From positions 40,701-104,700 of the forward strand of contig NZ_JOCF01000015.1 in assembly GCF_000720635.1 (NCBI RefSeq): a DNA stretch of 64,000 nucleotides, given 5' to 3'. This stretch comes from Streptomyces sp. NRRL WC-3742 (GTDB lineage: Bacteria; Actinomycetota; Actinomycetes; Streptomycetales; Streptomycetaceae). Below are positions 46,040-55,245 of the stretch, piece by piece. Position numbers and translations under genes: made by a program. The notes beneath the pieces were generated by a model, which saw only the letters and a list, made by a program, of their open reading frames with translations, made no database searches and was not told where the DNA came from. Positions within the stretch are counted from its first letter, which is position 1. Each line of letters begins with the position of its first letter.

Positions 46040-47062
46040 TCAATCGTCCGCGTGCCCGGCGGCGCGCAGGCGCAGGCGCCAGGTGTCGGTCTCGGCGGCG
46101 ACCCGGACGACGATCAGGCCGGGGCGCGGGACGGCGAGCACGTTCGTCGGCCACTCGGTGGCGGCGCCGGTGGTGATCGTTCGGGCCGGGTAGCCGGACC
46201 AGGGCGACGGCACCGGGCAGTCGCACGGCCCGACGGCCCAGCAGCCGCAGGCGAAGGTCACCGACCAGTCGTCGGACGCGACCTCCGCGACCAGTTCGGC
46301 CGGTGCCTCGTCCCGGACGGCGAACACGGTGCTGCCCTTTCCCGTGCACGTCGGCGGGAGGCTCTCGAGCTCCGACGGGCGCAGCAGCCGCACGGCCCAC
46401 TCGCGGCGCCCGCCACGGCCGTTGACCCGCAGGTGCGTCACGTCGCGGGTGACCAGGCCCAGGGAGCGGTGGACCACGGCCCACCCGCCGGTGAGCCGGT
46501 CGTGGGTCCGGGTGCGCTCGGCGGTGCTGGTGAGCGGCGAGATCGAGAGGAAGGCCCGCTCGGAGGCCCGCACCATGACCTCGGCGACGGCGGCGGCGCC
46601 GGGCTCGGGCAGGACGACGGCGAAACTCTCCTCGGTCTCCTTGGCGCCGTCCTGCACGCCGTAGAGGGGCTCGCTGCTGCGCGTGCCCTCCGGAATCGGC
46701 ACGGCGTCCTGCGGGGCGGCGGCGCTGCGCGTGCTCCGCGCCGCCGACCGTGAGCGCTTCGGCCGCGGCGGTGCGGCGGCGGCCAGGGCCGCCCGTACGT
46801 CGGTGCTTCGTGCGGTCCGGGACGGCGACACGGGCTTGGCCGTCCGCATGTCACCGGACCGGAGCTCGGCGGCCGTTGAGGCGGCTGAGGCCGCGTCGGC
46901 AGCCGTTGAGGCGGCCGCCGAGGCCGCGTCGGCCGCCGACCGTTCCGCCGCGCGGGCAGCTGCCTCGGCCGCCTCGGCCGCCCGGACCGCCCGCCCGGCA
47001 GGCCCGCGCAGGACCACCGCGGTGAGCAGGCAGCCCAGCAGGAAGGCGATGACGACCAGCAC
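46040..47062 (-). CDS. Membrane-anchored hypothetical protein with Ala-rich coiled coil
   Basis: A 340-residue protein. A single N-terminal TM helix (MLVVIAFLLGCLLTAVVL) is followed by an Ala/Ser/Glu-rich heptad-like stretch (RAAEAAEAAARAAERSAADA, to about residue 68), a linker, and a folded domain from about 125 to 335 with ASDDWSVTFACGCWAVGPCD and several Trp. I recognise no family. The GTG at 47062 has GGGGGG upstream. The downstream 40 bases carry a GTCAGGC tandem repeat that also supplies nearby stops. Confidence 0.65.
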   Translation of the reverse strand: MLVVIAFLLGCLLTAVVLRGPAGRAVRAAEAAEAAARAAERSAADAASAAASTAADAASAASTAAELRSGDMRTAKPVSPSRTARSTDVRAALAAAAPPRPKRSRSAARSTRSAAAPQDAVPIPEGTRSSEPLYGVQDGAKETEESFAVVLPEPGAAAVAEVMVRASERAFLSISPLTSTAERTRTHDRLTGGWAVVHRSLGLVTRDVTHLRVNGRGGRREWAVRLLRPSELESLPPTCTGKGSTVFAVRDEAPAELVAEVASDDWSVTFACGCWAVGPCDCPVPSPWSGYPARTITTGAATEWPTNVLAVPRPGLIVVRVAAETDTWRLRLRAAGHADD

Positions 47063-47142
47063 GATCCCCCCAAAGAAGTGCGATCGTCAGAGACTAGCCG
47101 TTCGAGGTCCGACGCAGGGCCCGTCGATCGGGCGTCCTGTCG

Positions 47143-47730
47143 TCACGGCCGCGCCATCCGGCGGACCAGCGTGGCCAGGGCCTCCCGGTCGGCCGCCGGG
47201 TCGGCGGAGCCGCCGAGGAGCAGGCGCGCCATCTGCGGCAGGGTGATCCAGGAGTTCACCATGCTGATCATCGCGAACATCATCCGCCCCGCGTCGACCT
47301 CGTCGATGATCCCGCCGCCCCGCTGAGCGGCGGCGACGGCGGCGACCTTCTCCCCGAGGTGCGCGGCGCGTTCGGCCTCTGCCGCGAGCTCGTCGGTCGC
47401 CTTGCCCCGCTGGAGCCCTTCCCAGGCCAGGAGGCGGGAGAAGTGCGGGTGGGCGGAGTGGTAGTCGAAGACGCGGCCGGCGTAGTCGCCGAAGTCGGCC
47501 GCCTCCTCGACGACGAGGGGCACCGCCTCCGCCAGTTTCGCGAGTTCGCAGGTGAGGACGGCGGAGAACAGCTGCTCCTTGCTGCCGAAGTACTGGTAGA
47601 TGCGCTCCTTGTTCACCCCGGCGCGGGTGGCGACCCGGGCGATGCGGGCGCCGTCGGGGCCGAACTCGGCGAACTCCTCGACGGCCGCGTCGAGGAGGAG
47701 CTGCTGTGTGCGTGCGGTGTCCCAGGCCAT
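47143..47730 (-). CDS. TetR-family transcriptional regulator
   Basis: A 195-residue repressor. The DNA-binding domain is ILDAA-like LLLDAAVEEFAEFGPDGARI with VATRAGVNKERIYQYFGSKE; the helical C-terminal domain should bind a ligand. It is divergent from a small membrane protein gene, with two near-identical palindromes in the 122 bases between them, so autoregulation and control of that gene are likely. Confidence 0.9.
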   Translation of the reverse strand: MAWDTARTQQLLLDAAVEEFAEFGPDGARIARVATRAGVNKERIYQYFGSKEQLFSAVLTCELAKLAEAVPLVVEEAADFGDYAGRVFDYHSAHPHFSRLLAWEGLQRGKATDELAAEAERAAHLGEKVAAVAAAQRGGGIIDEVDAGRMMFAMISMVNSWITLPQMARLLLGGSADPAADREALATLVRRMARP

Positions 47731-47751
47731 GGGGCCAGCTTACCGCGAATT

Positions 47752-47812
47752 TCCAACCGGATGGTTGGACATTCGCGGCCGCATCTGCAAAACTCCAACC
47801 AACGGGTTGGAG
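47752..47812 (+). promoter_or_regulatory. Two tandem TetR operator palindromes
   Basis: TCCAACC-GGAT-GGTTGGA (47752-47769) and CTCCAACC-AACG-GGTTGGAG (47793-47812) share the half-site TCCAACC/GGTTGGA with a 4-base centre. Their centres are 42 bases apart, close to four helical turns, so two dimers would sit on the same DNA face. Confidence 0.8.
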
Positions 47813-47852
47813 ATTCGAGCTCCAGCCGTCCGCCACAGGGGAGGAACGCGCC

Positions 47853-48161
47853 ATGTCCACCGACACCATCACCGCACCCGCCACCACCACCCCGGCTGCT
47901 CCGGTCACTCCGACCGCCCCGGCCATGCCCTCCGTGCACCGCCGGGCACTGCTCACCTGGCTCGCCGTCTACCCGAGCATCACCGCGGCCTTCCTCCTGC
48001 TCGGCCCGTACCTCAGCGGCCTGCCGGTGCCACTGCGCACCCTGGCGATGACCGCGGTCGTCGTCCCGGTGGTCGTCTACGGGGTGATGCCGCTGCTGCT
48101 CAAGGCGAACGCGAGGATCGCCCGCCGTGCGAGCCTCGGCGGTCGGCCCGCGGCCCGTTGA
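47853..48161 (+). CDS. Small membrane protein under TetR control
   Basis: A 102-residue protein with a Thr/Pro/Ala-rich N-terminus (about 25 residues), then two helices LLTWLAVYPSITAAFLLLGP and LAMTAVVVPVVVYGVMPLLL and a basic tail. It resembles the short membrane proteins of unknown role found next to TetR regulators. SD GGGGAGG precedes the ATG at 47853; the second operator lies 41 bases upstream. Confidence 0.7.
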   Translation: MSTDTITAPATTTPAAPVTPTAPAMPSVHRRALLTWLAVYPSITAAFLLLGPYLSGLPVPLRTLAMTAVVVPVVVYGVMPLLLKANARIARRASLGGRPAAR

Positions 48162-48180
48162 GTTCGACCGGCGCGACCTT

Positions 48181-48219
48181 GGTTCGTACCGTCCGACCGG
48201 ACGATCGGGCGGTACGACC
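48181..48219 (+). terminator. Hairpin after the small membrane protein gene
   Basis: GGTTCGTACCGTCCGA (48181-48196) pairs with TCGGGCGGTACGACC (48205-48219) with one bulged T and one mismatch, 20 bases after the stop. The remaining bases to 48515 hold no gene; they should contain the promoter of the secreted protein that follows. Confidence 0.5.
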
Positions 48220-48515
48220 GCCCGCAGCGGCCCCCACCTGGCAGACAGCCGGGCCCGGGGGCCGCTGACAATTTCCCGCCCGCACGGCAAGCGCTCCCCA
48301 CGCCCGGGCAAACGGCACGTCAACTTCCGCGCACCGCCCTTGTTGACGTGACCTCGACCTCACTACGGTCGGCGAGCCGCGCGGCCGATCACCCCCGAGT
48401 CCGAGCCAACCCGACCGCGCGCAGCGGCACACCTTCGTTCACCTGACGGACCGTCATCGAGCCCCGGGAACAACGGCGTTCCCGAGGCCGTCGCACACCC
48501 CCGGGAGAATCCGCC

Positions 48516-50345
48516 TTGCGCCTTCGAAGAATCGCCCTGCTGCTCGGCCCCGCCCTGATCGGCCTCTCCCTCCTCTCCCCCGGCCCCTCCTCGGCCGCCC
48601 CCGACTCCTCCTCGGCCGCCCCCGGCCCGGCGCTGCCGCAGGGCACCCAGAGCGACGACGCGTACGCCGCGAGCCCGGCCGCCAACGCCGTCCGCAACGT
48701 GCAGGCCACCTCGGCCCTCGTCAGCTGCTACCGCCCGGAGGTGCCGTACGGCGCCAACAGCGGGCCCGCCGAGGGCTACAGCGGCATGACGCCCTGCCCG
48801 GCCTCCGGCGCCACCACCGGCGAGGACACCGGCGCGGCCGGGCCCTACCCGAGCCAGGCGGGCAGCAACCCGGGCTATCCGGCGGCCGGGCCGATGCTGG
48901 TCAAGGGGCACTCGGAGTCGGACCTGCGGATCGACCCGACCGACCCGAACCACCTGATCGGCGCCTCCAAGTGGGTTGCCAGTGCCGAGGGTTACAACCA
49001 CCTGCTGGGCTTCTTCGAGTCCTTCGACGGCGGCCGCAGCTGGCCCGTGCAGGGCCACATCCCCGGCTACGAGGGCTGGACGGACAACACCGACCCGGTC
49101 GGCGCCTTCGACACCTGGGGCAACTACTACTCCCTCCTCCTGCCCTACCAGTTCTCCTACGACCCCGACGGCTCCCACGACTTCAACCCCGGCACCGCCC
49201 AGGAGCCCGACCCGGCCGTCCCCTCCCAGGTGATCTCCCTCTCGGTGCGCCCGCACGGCGCGACCACCGCCAGCCGGTGGACCAGCACCCACGCCGGGCA
49301 CCCGGACTACGTCGCGACCTACGACAGCGTCGGCAACGGCCCCGACAAGCAGTGGATCGCGATCGACACCAACCCCGCCAGCCCCCACCTGAACCGCGTC
49401 TACGCGATGTGGGTGGACTTCCACAGCAAGACCGCGGTGCCGTACGTCTCCTACGCCGACGCCCGCCCGGACGGCACCCACACCGACTGGTCGGCCCCGC
49501 AGGCGCTGCCCGAGCCGCCGAGCACCCCGCAGGGCGCCACCTACCTGCTGCCGCACGTCGCGCCGGACGGCTCGGTGTACACCACGCTCACCAACTCCGA
49601 TCCCGCGCACCGGTTCTGCTGCGACACGGTCCTCCTGGACGCCTCCCGGGACGGCGGGCGGACCTGGTCCACGGTGTCGACGCTGCCGGGCACCATCACC
49701 CCGCCGCCGGGCTCGTACGCCAACACCACCTTCCGCGACGGCATCGAGGACACCTTCGCCCTCGGCAGCCGGCCGGTGAACGGCCACTACCCGCTGTACG
49801 TCGCGTACGAGGACTACGCCACCGGCGTCGTCAACGTGCTGATGACCGCCTCCTACGACGGCGGCGCCAGCTGGAGCACGCCCGTCCGGGTCAACGACAA
49901 CACCGCCGCCGTCGACGAGTTCCAGCCCAACCTGGCCACCGGCCCGGACGGCACCGTCAGCGTCGCCTTCTACGACCGCCGCCTCGCCTGCCCCGCCGCC
50001 GGCACCGCCGAGGCCCGGGCCGCCGGGCTGGCGCTCGACACCGCCAACCCCAAGCACCCCGGCGCGCCCTACGGCGCCGCGAACTACTGCGCCGACACCA
50101 GCGCCCAGTTCTACGACCCGGCGCTCAACCCGATCGGCCACAACCTCCGCCTCAGCGCCCACTCCTTCGACCCCCAGCTCGACGCCCCGGTGGAGGGCTC
50201 GAACACCTTCATCGGCGACTACTTCGGCAACGCCGTCGGCGACGCCACCGCGTACACCACCTCGGTGACCACCTACGACGACGGCACCAACCCGGGCCAC
50301 CTCCAGCAGCAGCAGGTGACGGCCGTGGCGGTCCCGCGCCGCTGA
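48516..50345 (+). CDS. Secreted sialidase-like (Asp-box/BNR) protein
   Basis: A 609-residue secreted protein. An N-terminal signal peptide (RIALLLGPALIGLSLLSPGP, cleavage near SSAAP) is followed by a beta-propeller with Asp-box repeats (SFDGGRSWPV, SRDGGRTWST, SYDGGASWST). Conserved catalytic residues of true sialidases (Arg triad, Tyr/Glu pair) cannot be assigned, so substrate is unknown; it may be a glycosidase or a carbohydrate-binding propeller. The start is a TTG at 48516 with GGGAG upstream, chosen because it directly precedes the signal peptide. Confidence 0.8.
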   Translation: MRLRRIALLLGPALIGLSLLSPGPSSAAPDSSSAAPGPALPQGTQSDDAYAASPAANAVRNVQATSALVSCYRPEVPYGANSGPAEGYSGMTPCPASGATTGEDTGAAGPYPSQAGSNPGYPAAGPMLVKGHSESDLRIDPTDPNHLIGASKWVASAEGYNHLLGFFESFDGGRSWPVQGHIPGYEGWTDNTDPVGAFDTWGNYYSLLLPYQFSYDPDGSHDFNPGTAQEPDPAVPSQVISLSVRPHGATTASRWTSTHAGHPDYVATYDSVGNGPDKQWIAIDTNPASPHLNRVYAMWVDFHSKTAVPYVSYADARPDGTHTDWSAPQALPEPPSTPQGATYLLPHVAPDGSVYTTLTNSDPAHRFCCDTVLLDASRDGGRTWSTVSTLPGTITPPPGSYANTTFRDGIEDTFALGSRPVNGHYPLYVAYEDYATGVVNVLMTASYDGGASWSTPVRVNDNTAAVDEFQPNLATGPDGTVSVAFYDRRLACPAAGTAEARAAGLALDTANPKHPGAPYGAANYCADTSAQFYDPALNPIGHNLRLSAHSFDPQLDAPVEGSNTFIGDYFGNAVGDATAYTTSVTTYDDGTNPGHLQQQQVTAVAVPRR

Positions 50346-50384
50346 GGGCCCCGTACCCCCCAATCCCCGCTCCCTGGAGGTCCT

Positions 50385-51959
50385 GTGCAGTTCCGCACCA
50401 GAGCGCCGCTCGCCACCGCGTCCGCTGCGCTCCTCCTCGCCGCCCTCGCGGCCGGCGCACCGGCCGGCGCGGCCACCGGCGACGCCAAGCCGGGCGCCCC
50501 GCTCGCCCTGATCTCGCCCGGCGACCCGTACGCCGCCTGCGACATCAGTGCCGACGGCTCCGGCACCAACCACCTGTCGGCGGAGGAGGAGCCGTACGCC
50601 TCCTCCAACCCGCTCGACCCAGCCAACACGATCACCATCTACCAGCAGGACCGCTGGTCCAACGGCGGTGCTCGGGGCCTGAGTTCGAGCTACACCACGG
50701 ACGGCGTCCACTTCACGCAGACGGCCCTGCCGTTCACCCACTGCACGCCCGGCGGGCTGCCCTACCAGCGGGCCTCGGACGGCTGGGTGAGCTTCGGCCC
50801 CGACGGCACCGCCTACGCCAGCGCGCTGATCTTCGACGCCACCACGCCGCGCAACGCCGTCGCCGCCGCCACCTCGTACGACGGCGGGCGCAGCTGGCAG
50901 CACGTCACCGAGCTGATCACCGACAACGACCCGGCGATCGGCGACGACAAGAACGCCGTCACCGCCGACCCGGTGCACCCGGGCGTCGCCTACCAGGTCT
51001 GGGACCGCCTCGACCAGGTCGGCGGCGCCTCGCCCTCCTTCGACGGGCCGGGCTACATCTCCATCACCCGCGACCACGGCCGCACCTGGTCCACGGCCGC
51101 GCCGTTCGTGATCACGTCCACGGTGGCGAACTCCCAGACCATCGGCAACCAGATCGTCGTCGACCCGCGCACGGACACGCTGTACGACTTCTTCTCGTGG
51201 ATCACCTACACCGACGCGACGGCCAGTACCGTCAGCGAGGTGCACTACGGCATGGTCAGTTCCACCGACCAGGGCCGCACCTGGAGCCCGCCGGTGCGGG
51301 TCGTCGCCGACACCTCCGTCCCCGAGGTCCACCCGAACGCGCCCACCGACGCCACCAAGTCCCTGCGCGCCGGGGCCGGTCTGCCGAGCGTGGCGATCGA
51401 CCCGCAGACGGGCGAGCTCTACCTCGCCTACGAGGGCTCGGACTTCAACGGCGGCGCCTACGACGCGATCCAGCTGGTGCACTCCACCGACGGCGGGAGG
51501 ACCTGGAGCGACCCGGCCAGGCTCAACCAGGCCCCGAACGCCCCGGCGTTCACCCCGTCCATCACGGTGGCCCGGGACGGAACGGTGGCCGTCAGCTACT
51601 ACGACCTGCGCTACCTGACGGCAGGCGACACCGCCACGCTGCCCACCGCCGCCTGGCTGCTCAGCTTCCCGCGCGGCGGCGAGAACAGCCCGGTCGAGCG
51701 GCAGATCTCGCCGGTCTTCGACTGGCTCCAGGCGCCCTACGCCGGCGGGCACTTCCTCGGCGACTACCAGGCGCTGGTCAACGACGGCCGCCAGATCCGC
51801 CCGGTGATGGTGACGGCCAACACCGACCCGCTGAACTCCACCGACGTCTACAGCGGCCGCTTCCAGCCCGGCACGCTGCGCAGCCCCGCCGCCGGAAACC
51901 CGGCCGCGCAGGCCGGCCACCCCGCCGGGCCGCGCACCGCCCAGCCCCTGCGGCGCTGA
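50385..51959 (+). CDS. Secreted sialidase-like (Asp-box/BNR) protein, paralogous neighbour
   Basis: A 524-residue secreted protein 39 bases downstream of a similar gene. The signal peptide is RAPLATASAALLLAALAAGA with cleavage near AGAAT; Asp-box repeats follow (SYDGGRSWQH, TRDHGRTWST, STDQGRTWSP, STDGGRTWSD). Start GTG at 50385 with CTGGAGG upstream. The two proteins probably act together outside the cell on a polysaccharide or glycoconjugate. A very strong hairpin ends the unit. Confidence 0.8.
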   Translation: MQFRTRAPLATASAALLLAALAAGAPAGAATGDAKPGAPLALISPGDPYAACDISADGSGTNHLSAEEEPYASSNPLDPANTITIYQQDRWSNGGARGLSSSYTTDGVHFTQTALPFTHCTPGGLPYQRASDGWVSFGPDGTAYASALIFDATTPRNAVAAATSYDGGRSWQHVTELITDNDPAIGDDKNAVTADPVHPGVAYQVWDRLDQVGGASPSFDGPGYISITRDHGRTWSTAAPFVITSTVANSQTIGNQIVVDPRTDTLYDFFSWITYTDATASTVSEVHYGMVSSTDQGRTWSPPVRVVADTSVPEVHPNAPTDATKSLRAGAGLPSVAIDPQTGELYLAYEGSDFNGGAYDAIQLVHSTDGGRTWSDPARLNQAPNAPAFTPSITVARDGTVAVSYYDLRYLTAGDTATLPTAAWLLSFPRGGENSPVERQISPVFDWLQAPYAGGHFLGDYQALVNDGRQIRPVMVTANTDPLNSTDVYSGRFQPGTLRSPAAGNPAAQAGHPAGPRTAQPLRR

Positions 51960-51964
51960 CGCCC

Positions 51965-52020
51965 CGCACACCGGCTGCGCCGTGCCACCCCGTCCGGTGG
52001 CACGGCGCAGCCGGTGTGCG
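51965..52020 (+). terminator. 25-bp perfect stem terminator
   Basis: Bases 51965-51989 and 51996-52020 are perfect inverted repeats with a 6-base loop (CCGTCC), beginning five bases after the stop codon. It is the strongest hairpin in the window. Confidence 0.9.
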
Positions 52021-52115
52021 CAGCCGTTCGCGCACAGCGCCGTCGGCCGCTCCGGAACCGGCGGCCGATGTGATGGGATGGGAAGGTCGCACCCGCAGCA
52101 GCCAGGAGGTCGTCG

Positions 52116-52523
52116 GTGTCCCCGAGCGCGCAGGAGATCTTCCAGAGGTACGTCCACGCCGGTCCGCTGACGCGCGACGCGGACGCTTTCGCGGAACTCT
52201 TCACCGAGGACGGCGTGTTCGAGGCGCCGCTGCTCCCGGAGGACACCTCGCTCCCCCGGCGGATCGTGGGCCGCGAGGCGATCCGCCGGGCGATGGCGGC
52301 GCACTACGCGCAGCTGCCGATGGACAGCCGGGTGCCGAACGTCGAGAAGTCCGCCTACGTGCTGCACGCCACCGCCGATCCGGAGGTGTTCATCGCCGAG
52401 ATCGACACCGCGTTCGACACCGAGGACGGGGAGGACGTCGTCTCCCTGGTGCAGGTCTTCCGCACCCGCGACGGCCTGATCGCGAAGCTGCGCGACTACT
52501 TCTCCCCTGCCCTGCTCGCCTGA
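52116..52523 (+). CDS. SnoaL/NTF2-like protein
   Basis: A 135-residue protein of the NTF2-like superfamily: EIFQRYVHAGPLTRDADAFA, FTEDGVFEAPL, IVGREAIRRAMAAHYAQLP and VVSLVQVFRTRDGLIAKLRD follow the usual alpha-beta pattern with the central pocket. Members are ketosteroid-isomerase-like enzymes or stress proteins; substrate not predictable. GTG start at 52116 with AGGAGG seven to nine bases upstream. Confidence 0.8.
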   Translation: MSPSAQEIFQRYVHAGPLTRDADAFAELFTEDGVFEAPLLPEDTSLPRRIVGREAIRRAMAAHYAQLPMDSRVPNVEKSAYVLHATADPEVFIAEIDTAFDTEDGEDVVSLVQVFRTRDGLIAKLRDYFSPALLA

Positions 52524-52580
52524 ACCTCAGCCGGCCCGAACCTCGGCTGGCCTGAACCTCAGCCGACCTGAACCTCAGAC
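52522..52580 (+). repeat. 16-bp imperfect tandem repeat
   Basis: Four consecutive units of about 16 bases, each beginning GAACCTC (GAACCTCAGCCGGCCC, GAACCTCGGCTGGCCT, GAACCTCAGCCGACCT, GAACCTCAG), lie directly after the SnoaL-like gene. No function is evident. Confidence 0.75.
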
Positions 52581-52655
52581 GCCCGCCGGGACGGCCGACA
52601 CAGGCCCGGGCCTCCGATCGGGTTTGGGGGCCCGAGACCCGGCAAGCCGCCAGGT

Positions 52656-53546
52656 ATGAACACCTCACTCCCCCTGCACACCCGCCCCTGGTCCCGCCGC
52701 CTGCGCCGCGCGGTCGACGCACCGGCGCACTGGGACCTCCTGGACGCCCCCGCCTCGCACCTCGCCGCCGCCGTGGAGAGCCTGCCGCTCGGGCCGTACC
52801 GCGACGCGCTGCGCGGCGTCTGGCTCGGGCACCCGCTCCACCCACTGCTCGTCCAGATGCCGCTCGGCTTCTGGACCTCCGCGGAGCTGCTGGACGCCAC
52901 CCCGGGCGGGCGCCGCAGCGCCGACACCCTGGTAACGGCCGGCCTGCTGACCGCCGCACCGGCCGCGCTGGCGGGCTGGGTCGACTGGGCCCGGCTCGAC
53001 CCGCCGCGCCGCCGCACCGGGCTCGTCCACGCGCTCTCCAACACGACCGGAGTGCTGCTCTACGGCGGTTCGCTGCTGGCCCGCTGCCGTGGCCGCCGCG
53101 TGCGCGGGCGCCTGCTCGGCCTCGCCGGGCTCACCGCCGTCTCCGTCGGCGCCACACTCGGCGCGCACCTGGTCTACCGGCAGGCCGCCGGGCCCGACCG
53201 CGCCGCGGCCGTCCCGCTGCTGGCCCCGGCGGACTGGGTCGGCCTCGGCCCGGTTGAGGACTTCCCGCCCGACGAGCCCGTCCGCCGCACGGCGGGCGAG
53301 CTGCCCGTGGTGGTGGTCAACCGCGGCGGGCAGCTCCACGTGCTCGCGGAGCGCTGCAGCCACCTGTCCGGGCCGCTCGCCGAGGGCACGATCGCGGACG
53401 GCTGCCTGCGCTGCCCCTGGCACGGCAGCGAGTTCCGCCTGCGCGACGGCGAGGTGGCGCGGGGCCCGGCGACGGCGCCGCAGCCGGTGCTGGAGACCCG
53501 GGTCCTCTCCGGGCACCTGGAGGCACGCCTGCCGGCCGTCAGCTGA
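52656..53546 (+). CDS. DUF2231 membrane domain fused to Rieske [2Fe-2S] domain
   Basis: A 296-residue protein. Residues about 45-175 are a DUF2231-type membrane part with four hydrophobic helices, beginning WLGHPLHPLLVQMPLGFW; the C-terminal 105 residues are a Rieske ferredoxin domain with C-x-H in ERCSHLSGPL and C-x2-H in RCPWHGSEFRL, the four cluster ligands. It is a membrane-bound electron-transfer protein. Start ATG at 52656; it stands alone in its unit. Confidence 0.9.
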   Translation: MNTSLPLHTRPWSRRLRRAVDAPAHWDLLDAPASHLAAAVESLPLGPYRDALRGVWLGHPLHPLLVQMPLGFWTSAELLDATPGGRRSADTLVTAGLLTAAPAALAGWVDWARLDPPRRRTGLVHALSNTTGVLLYGGSLLARCRGRRVRGRLLGLAGLTAVSVGATLGAHLVYRQAAGPDRAAAVPLLAPADWVGLGPVEDFPPDEPVRRTAGELPVVVVNRGGQLHVLAERCSHLSGPLAEGTIADGCLRCPWHGSEFRLRDGEVARGPATAPQPVLETRVLSGHLEARLPAVS

Positions 53547-53776
53547 GCCGCCCGGGCGCGGCGGACTCGGGCCGCCGGGTCCGGTGCGCGCTCACGGGAG
53601 GCTCCGCCGCTCCCGCTCCCGGTGCCGGTGCCGGACGAGCGGCCGCACGCCCACCAGGGCCCGCGCCGCTGCCCCCTTCCTCCGCCCCGTACCGTCCGCG
53701 CGGACACCGGCGGACGTTAGAGGCCGCGCGGACGGGGAAGCCGCCCCGTAGGCGCGGGGAGAAGGAGGACGGACCC

Positions 53777-54445
53777 GTGAGATTCCTCGACCGCGTGACC
53801 GCCGGACGCCGACTCGCCGAGGCGGTCGCCCCGTTCATCGGCAGCCGGACCGACGGCGAGGTCGTCGTCCTCGGCCTGGCCCCCGGCGGACTGCCCGTCG
53901 CCGCCGAGGTCGCCGCGGAGCTGGGCGCCCCGCTGGACGCCACCGTGGTACGGAAGTTGAGCGTGCCCGGCCACGACCGCCCGATCGGCGCCGTCGCCGA
54001 CGGCGACCCCCCACTGTTCGACCACGACGCCCTCAAGGTCCTCGGCGTCACCCCGATCGAGGTCGCCGCAAGCCTCAAGCACGAACGCGCCGAGGTCCAC
54101 CGCCACGAAGCCCTCTACCGCGAGGACCGCGCCCCGCTGCGCGTCCAGGGCCGCACCGCCGTCCTCGTCTCCGACGGCCTCACCGACGCCCTCACCGCCC
54201 AAGCCGCCGTCCGCACCCTCCTCGCCGACCGCCCCGACCACCTCCTCCTCGCCGCCCCCGTCTGCGACGCCCGCCTCGCCGACGACCTGCGCCGCGACGT
54301 GGACGCCCTCATCTGTCTCCACCTGCCCGACTACGCCCACGCCGCCGGCCCCTTCTACGGCGAGTTCCACACCGTCACCACCCGCGAGGCCGTCCTCCTC
54401 CTGCGCCGCCACAACCGCCACCCGGAGGGCGCCCACAGCGGGTAG
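53777..54445 (+). CDS. Phosphoribosyltransferase-family protein
   Basis: A 222-residue type I PRTase-like protein. It starts MRFLDRVTAGRRLAEAVAPF, has VVVLGLAPGGLPVAAEVAAE and the PRPP-loop-like strand AVLVSDGLTDALTAQAAVRT (degenerate: the usual acidic pair is missing an Asp) and ends with LHLPDYAHAAGPFYGEF, which recalls the YxxFxQ region of ComF-like/GatB-type proteins. The GTG start at 53777 follows GGAGG. The 230 bases before it hold nothing recognised. Confidence 0.8.
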   Translation: MRFLDRVTAGRRLAEAVAPFIGSRTDGEVVVLGLAPGGLPVAAEVAAELGAPLDATVVRKLSVPGHDRPIGAVADGDPPLFDHDALKVLGVTPIEVAASLKHERAEVHRHEALYREDRAPLRVQGRTAVLVSDGLTDALTAQAAVRTLLADRPDHLLLAAPVCDARLADDLRRDVDALICLHLPDYAHAAGPFYGEFHTVTTREAVLLLRRHNRHPEGAHSG

Positions 54446-54477
54446 GGCGTGGCCACCCGCGCACGCGGGAGGGACGC

Positions 54478-54576
54478 CTACGGCACCCTCAGGTCGCAGA
54501 CGAGTCCGAAGACCGCCAGGGCCACGCCGAGGAGCGCGGCGGTGGGACCGTCCGCGCTCCTGTCATGCGGCTGCAT
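54478..54576 (-). CDS. Possible 32-aa membrane peptide
   Basis: A 33-codon frame (ATG 54576 to TAG 54478) encodes a short hydrophilic start and one hydrophobic helix, AALLGVALAVFGLVCDLRV. Codon third positions are G/C-rich, but the SD (GAGCG) is weak. It lies 18 bases downstream of the next membrane protein gene on the same strand and may be co-transcribed. Confidence 0.3.
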   Translation of the reverse strand: MQPHDRSADGPTAALLGVALAVFGLVCDLRVP

Positions 54577-54594
54577 CTCGCTCAGTGACCGAAC

Positions 54595-55059
54595 TCAGTG
54601 GCCGAACAGGTGCCCGCCCCTACGCCAGCGCGGCGTGCGGCGGACCTCGCCCTCACGGCCGTCCTGTTCGGCGGCGCGCTGCTCCGGGGTGGGGAGCACC
54701 GCGTCCACCCGGGGTCCGAGGGGTTCGGCCCGGGGTGTGACGGCTTCGATCGGCGGCACGGCGGGGTCGGTCGGCGGCGCGAGGCGTTCGAGCCGGTCGG
54801 CCCTGCGCAGCCGCGCGCCACGGTGGCGCCCGAGACGCCCGGTGGAGGTGCGGCGGGCGAGGCCGCTCATGGCGAGGCCCAGGCAGAACAGCAGGGCGAG
54901 GGCGATGCCGGCCAGGAAGATGCCGAGGCCGTTCAGCGTCACCAGGTCGTTTCCGAGCACCGTCACCTGGTAGTCGGGCCCGCCGGAGAGGTTGTCGGCG
55001 ATCAGCAGCCCGGTGAAGGCGCCGGACGCCGCCAGCAGCAGAAGTCCTAGCAGCAACAT
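54595..55059 (-). CDS. Membrane protein with two helices and charged tail
   Basis: A 154-residue protein. Two helices (MLLLGLLLLAASGAFTGLLI and LNGLGIFLAGIALALLFCLG) flank a short loop GGPDYQVTVLGND, followed by a cytoplasmic tail of about 85 residues rich in Arg, Pro and Glu. The layout is like LapA-type or streptomycete stress membrane proteins, but no family is assigned. SD GGAAGGGG precedes the ATG at 55059. Confidence 0.65.
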   Translation of the reverse strand: MLLLGLLLLAASGAFTGLLIADNLSGGPDYQVTVLGNDLVTLNGLGIFLAGIALALLFCLGLAMSGLARRTSTGRLGRHRGARLRRADRLERLAPPTDPAVPPIEAVTPRAEPLGPRVDAVLPTPEQRAAEQDGREGEVRRTPRWRRGGHLFGH

Positions 55060-55245
55060 GGGTGTCCCCTTCCGTCATGTTCAGGTCCCCCTGGCGGCGC
55101 CTACCCGGACGGCCCGGGTCGTAACGCGGCGCAGCGCGGCTCCTGCTCGCGCGGCGCGGACTACTCGCACTGGACGGCGATCAGGCGGGCGTTGTCCTCG
55201 GTGTCCACCGACGGGCGACGGAATCGCCCTGCGGTGGATGTCAGT

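Noticed and set aside
48363..52367. 1334-codon open frame on the minus strand over the two Asp-box proteins
   Set aside because: Low-complexity Gly/Val/Arg composition and no domain; the plus strand has signal peptides and Asp-box repeats.
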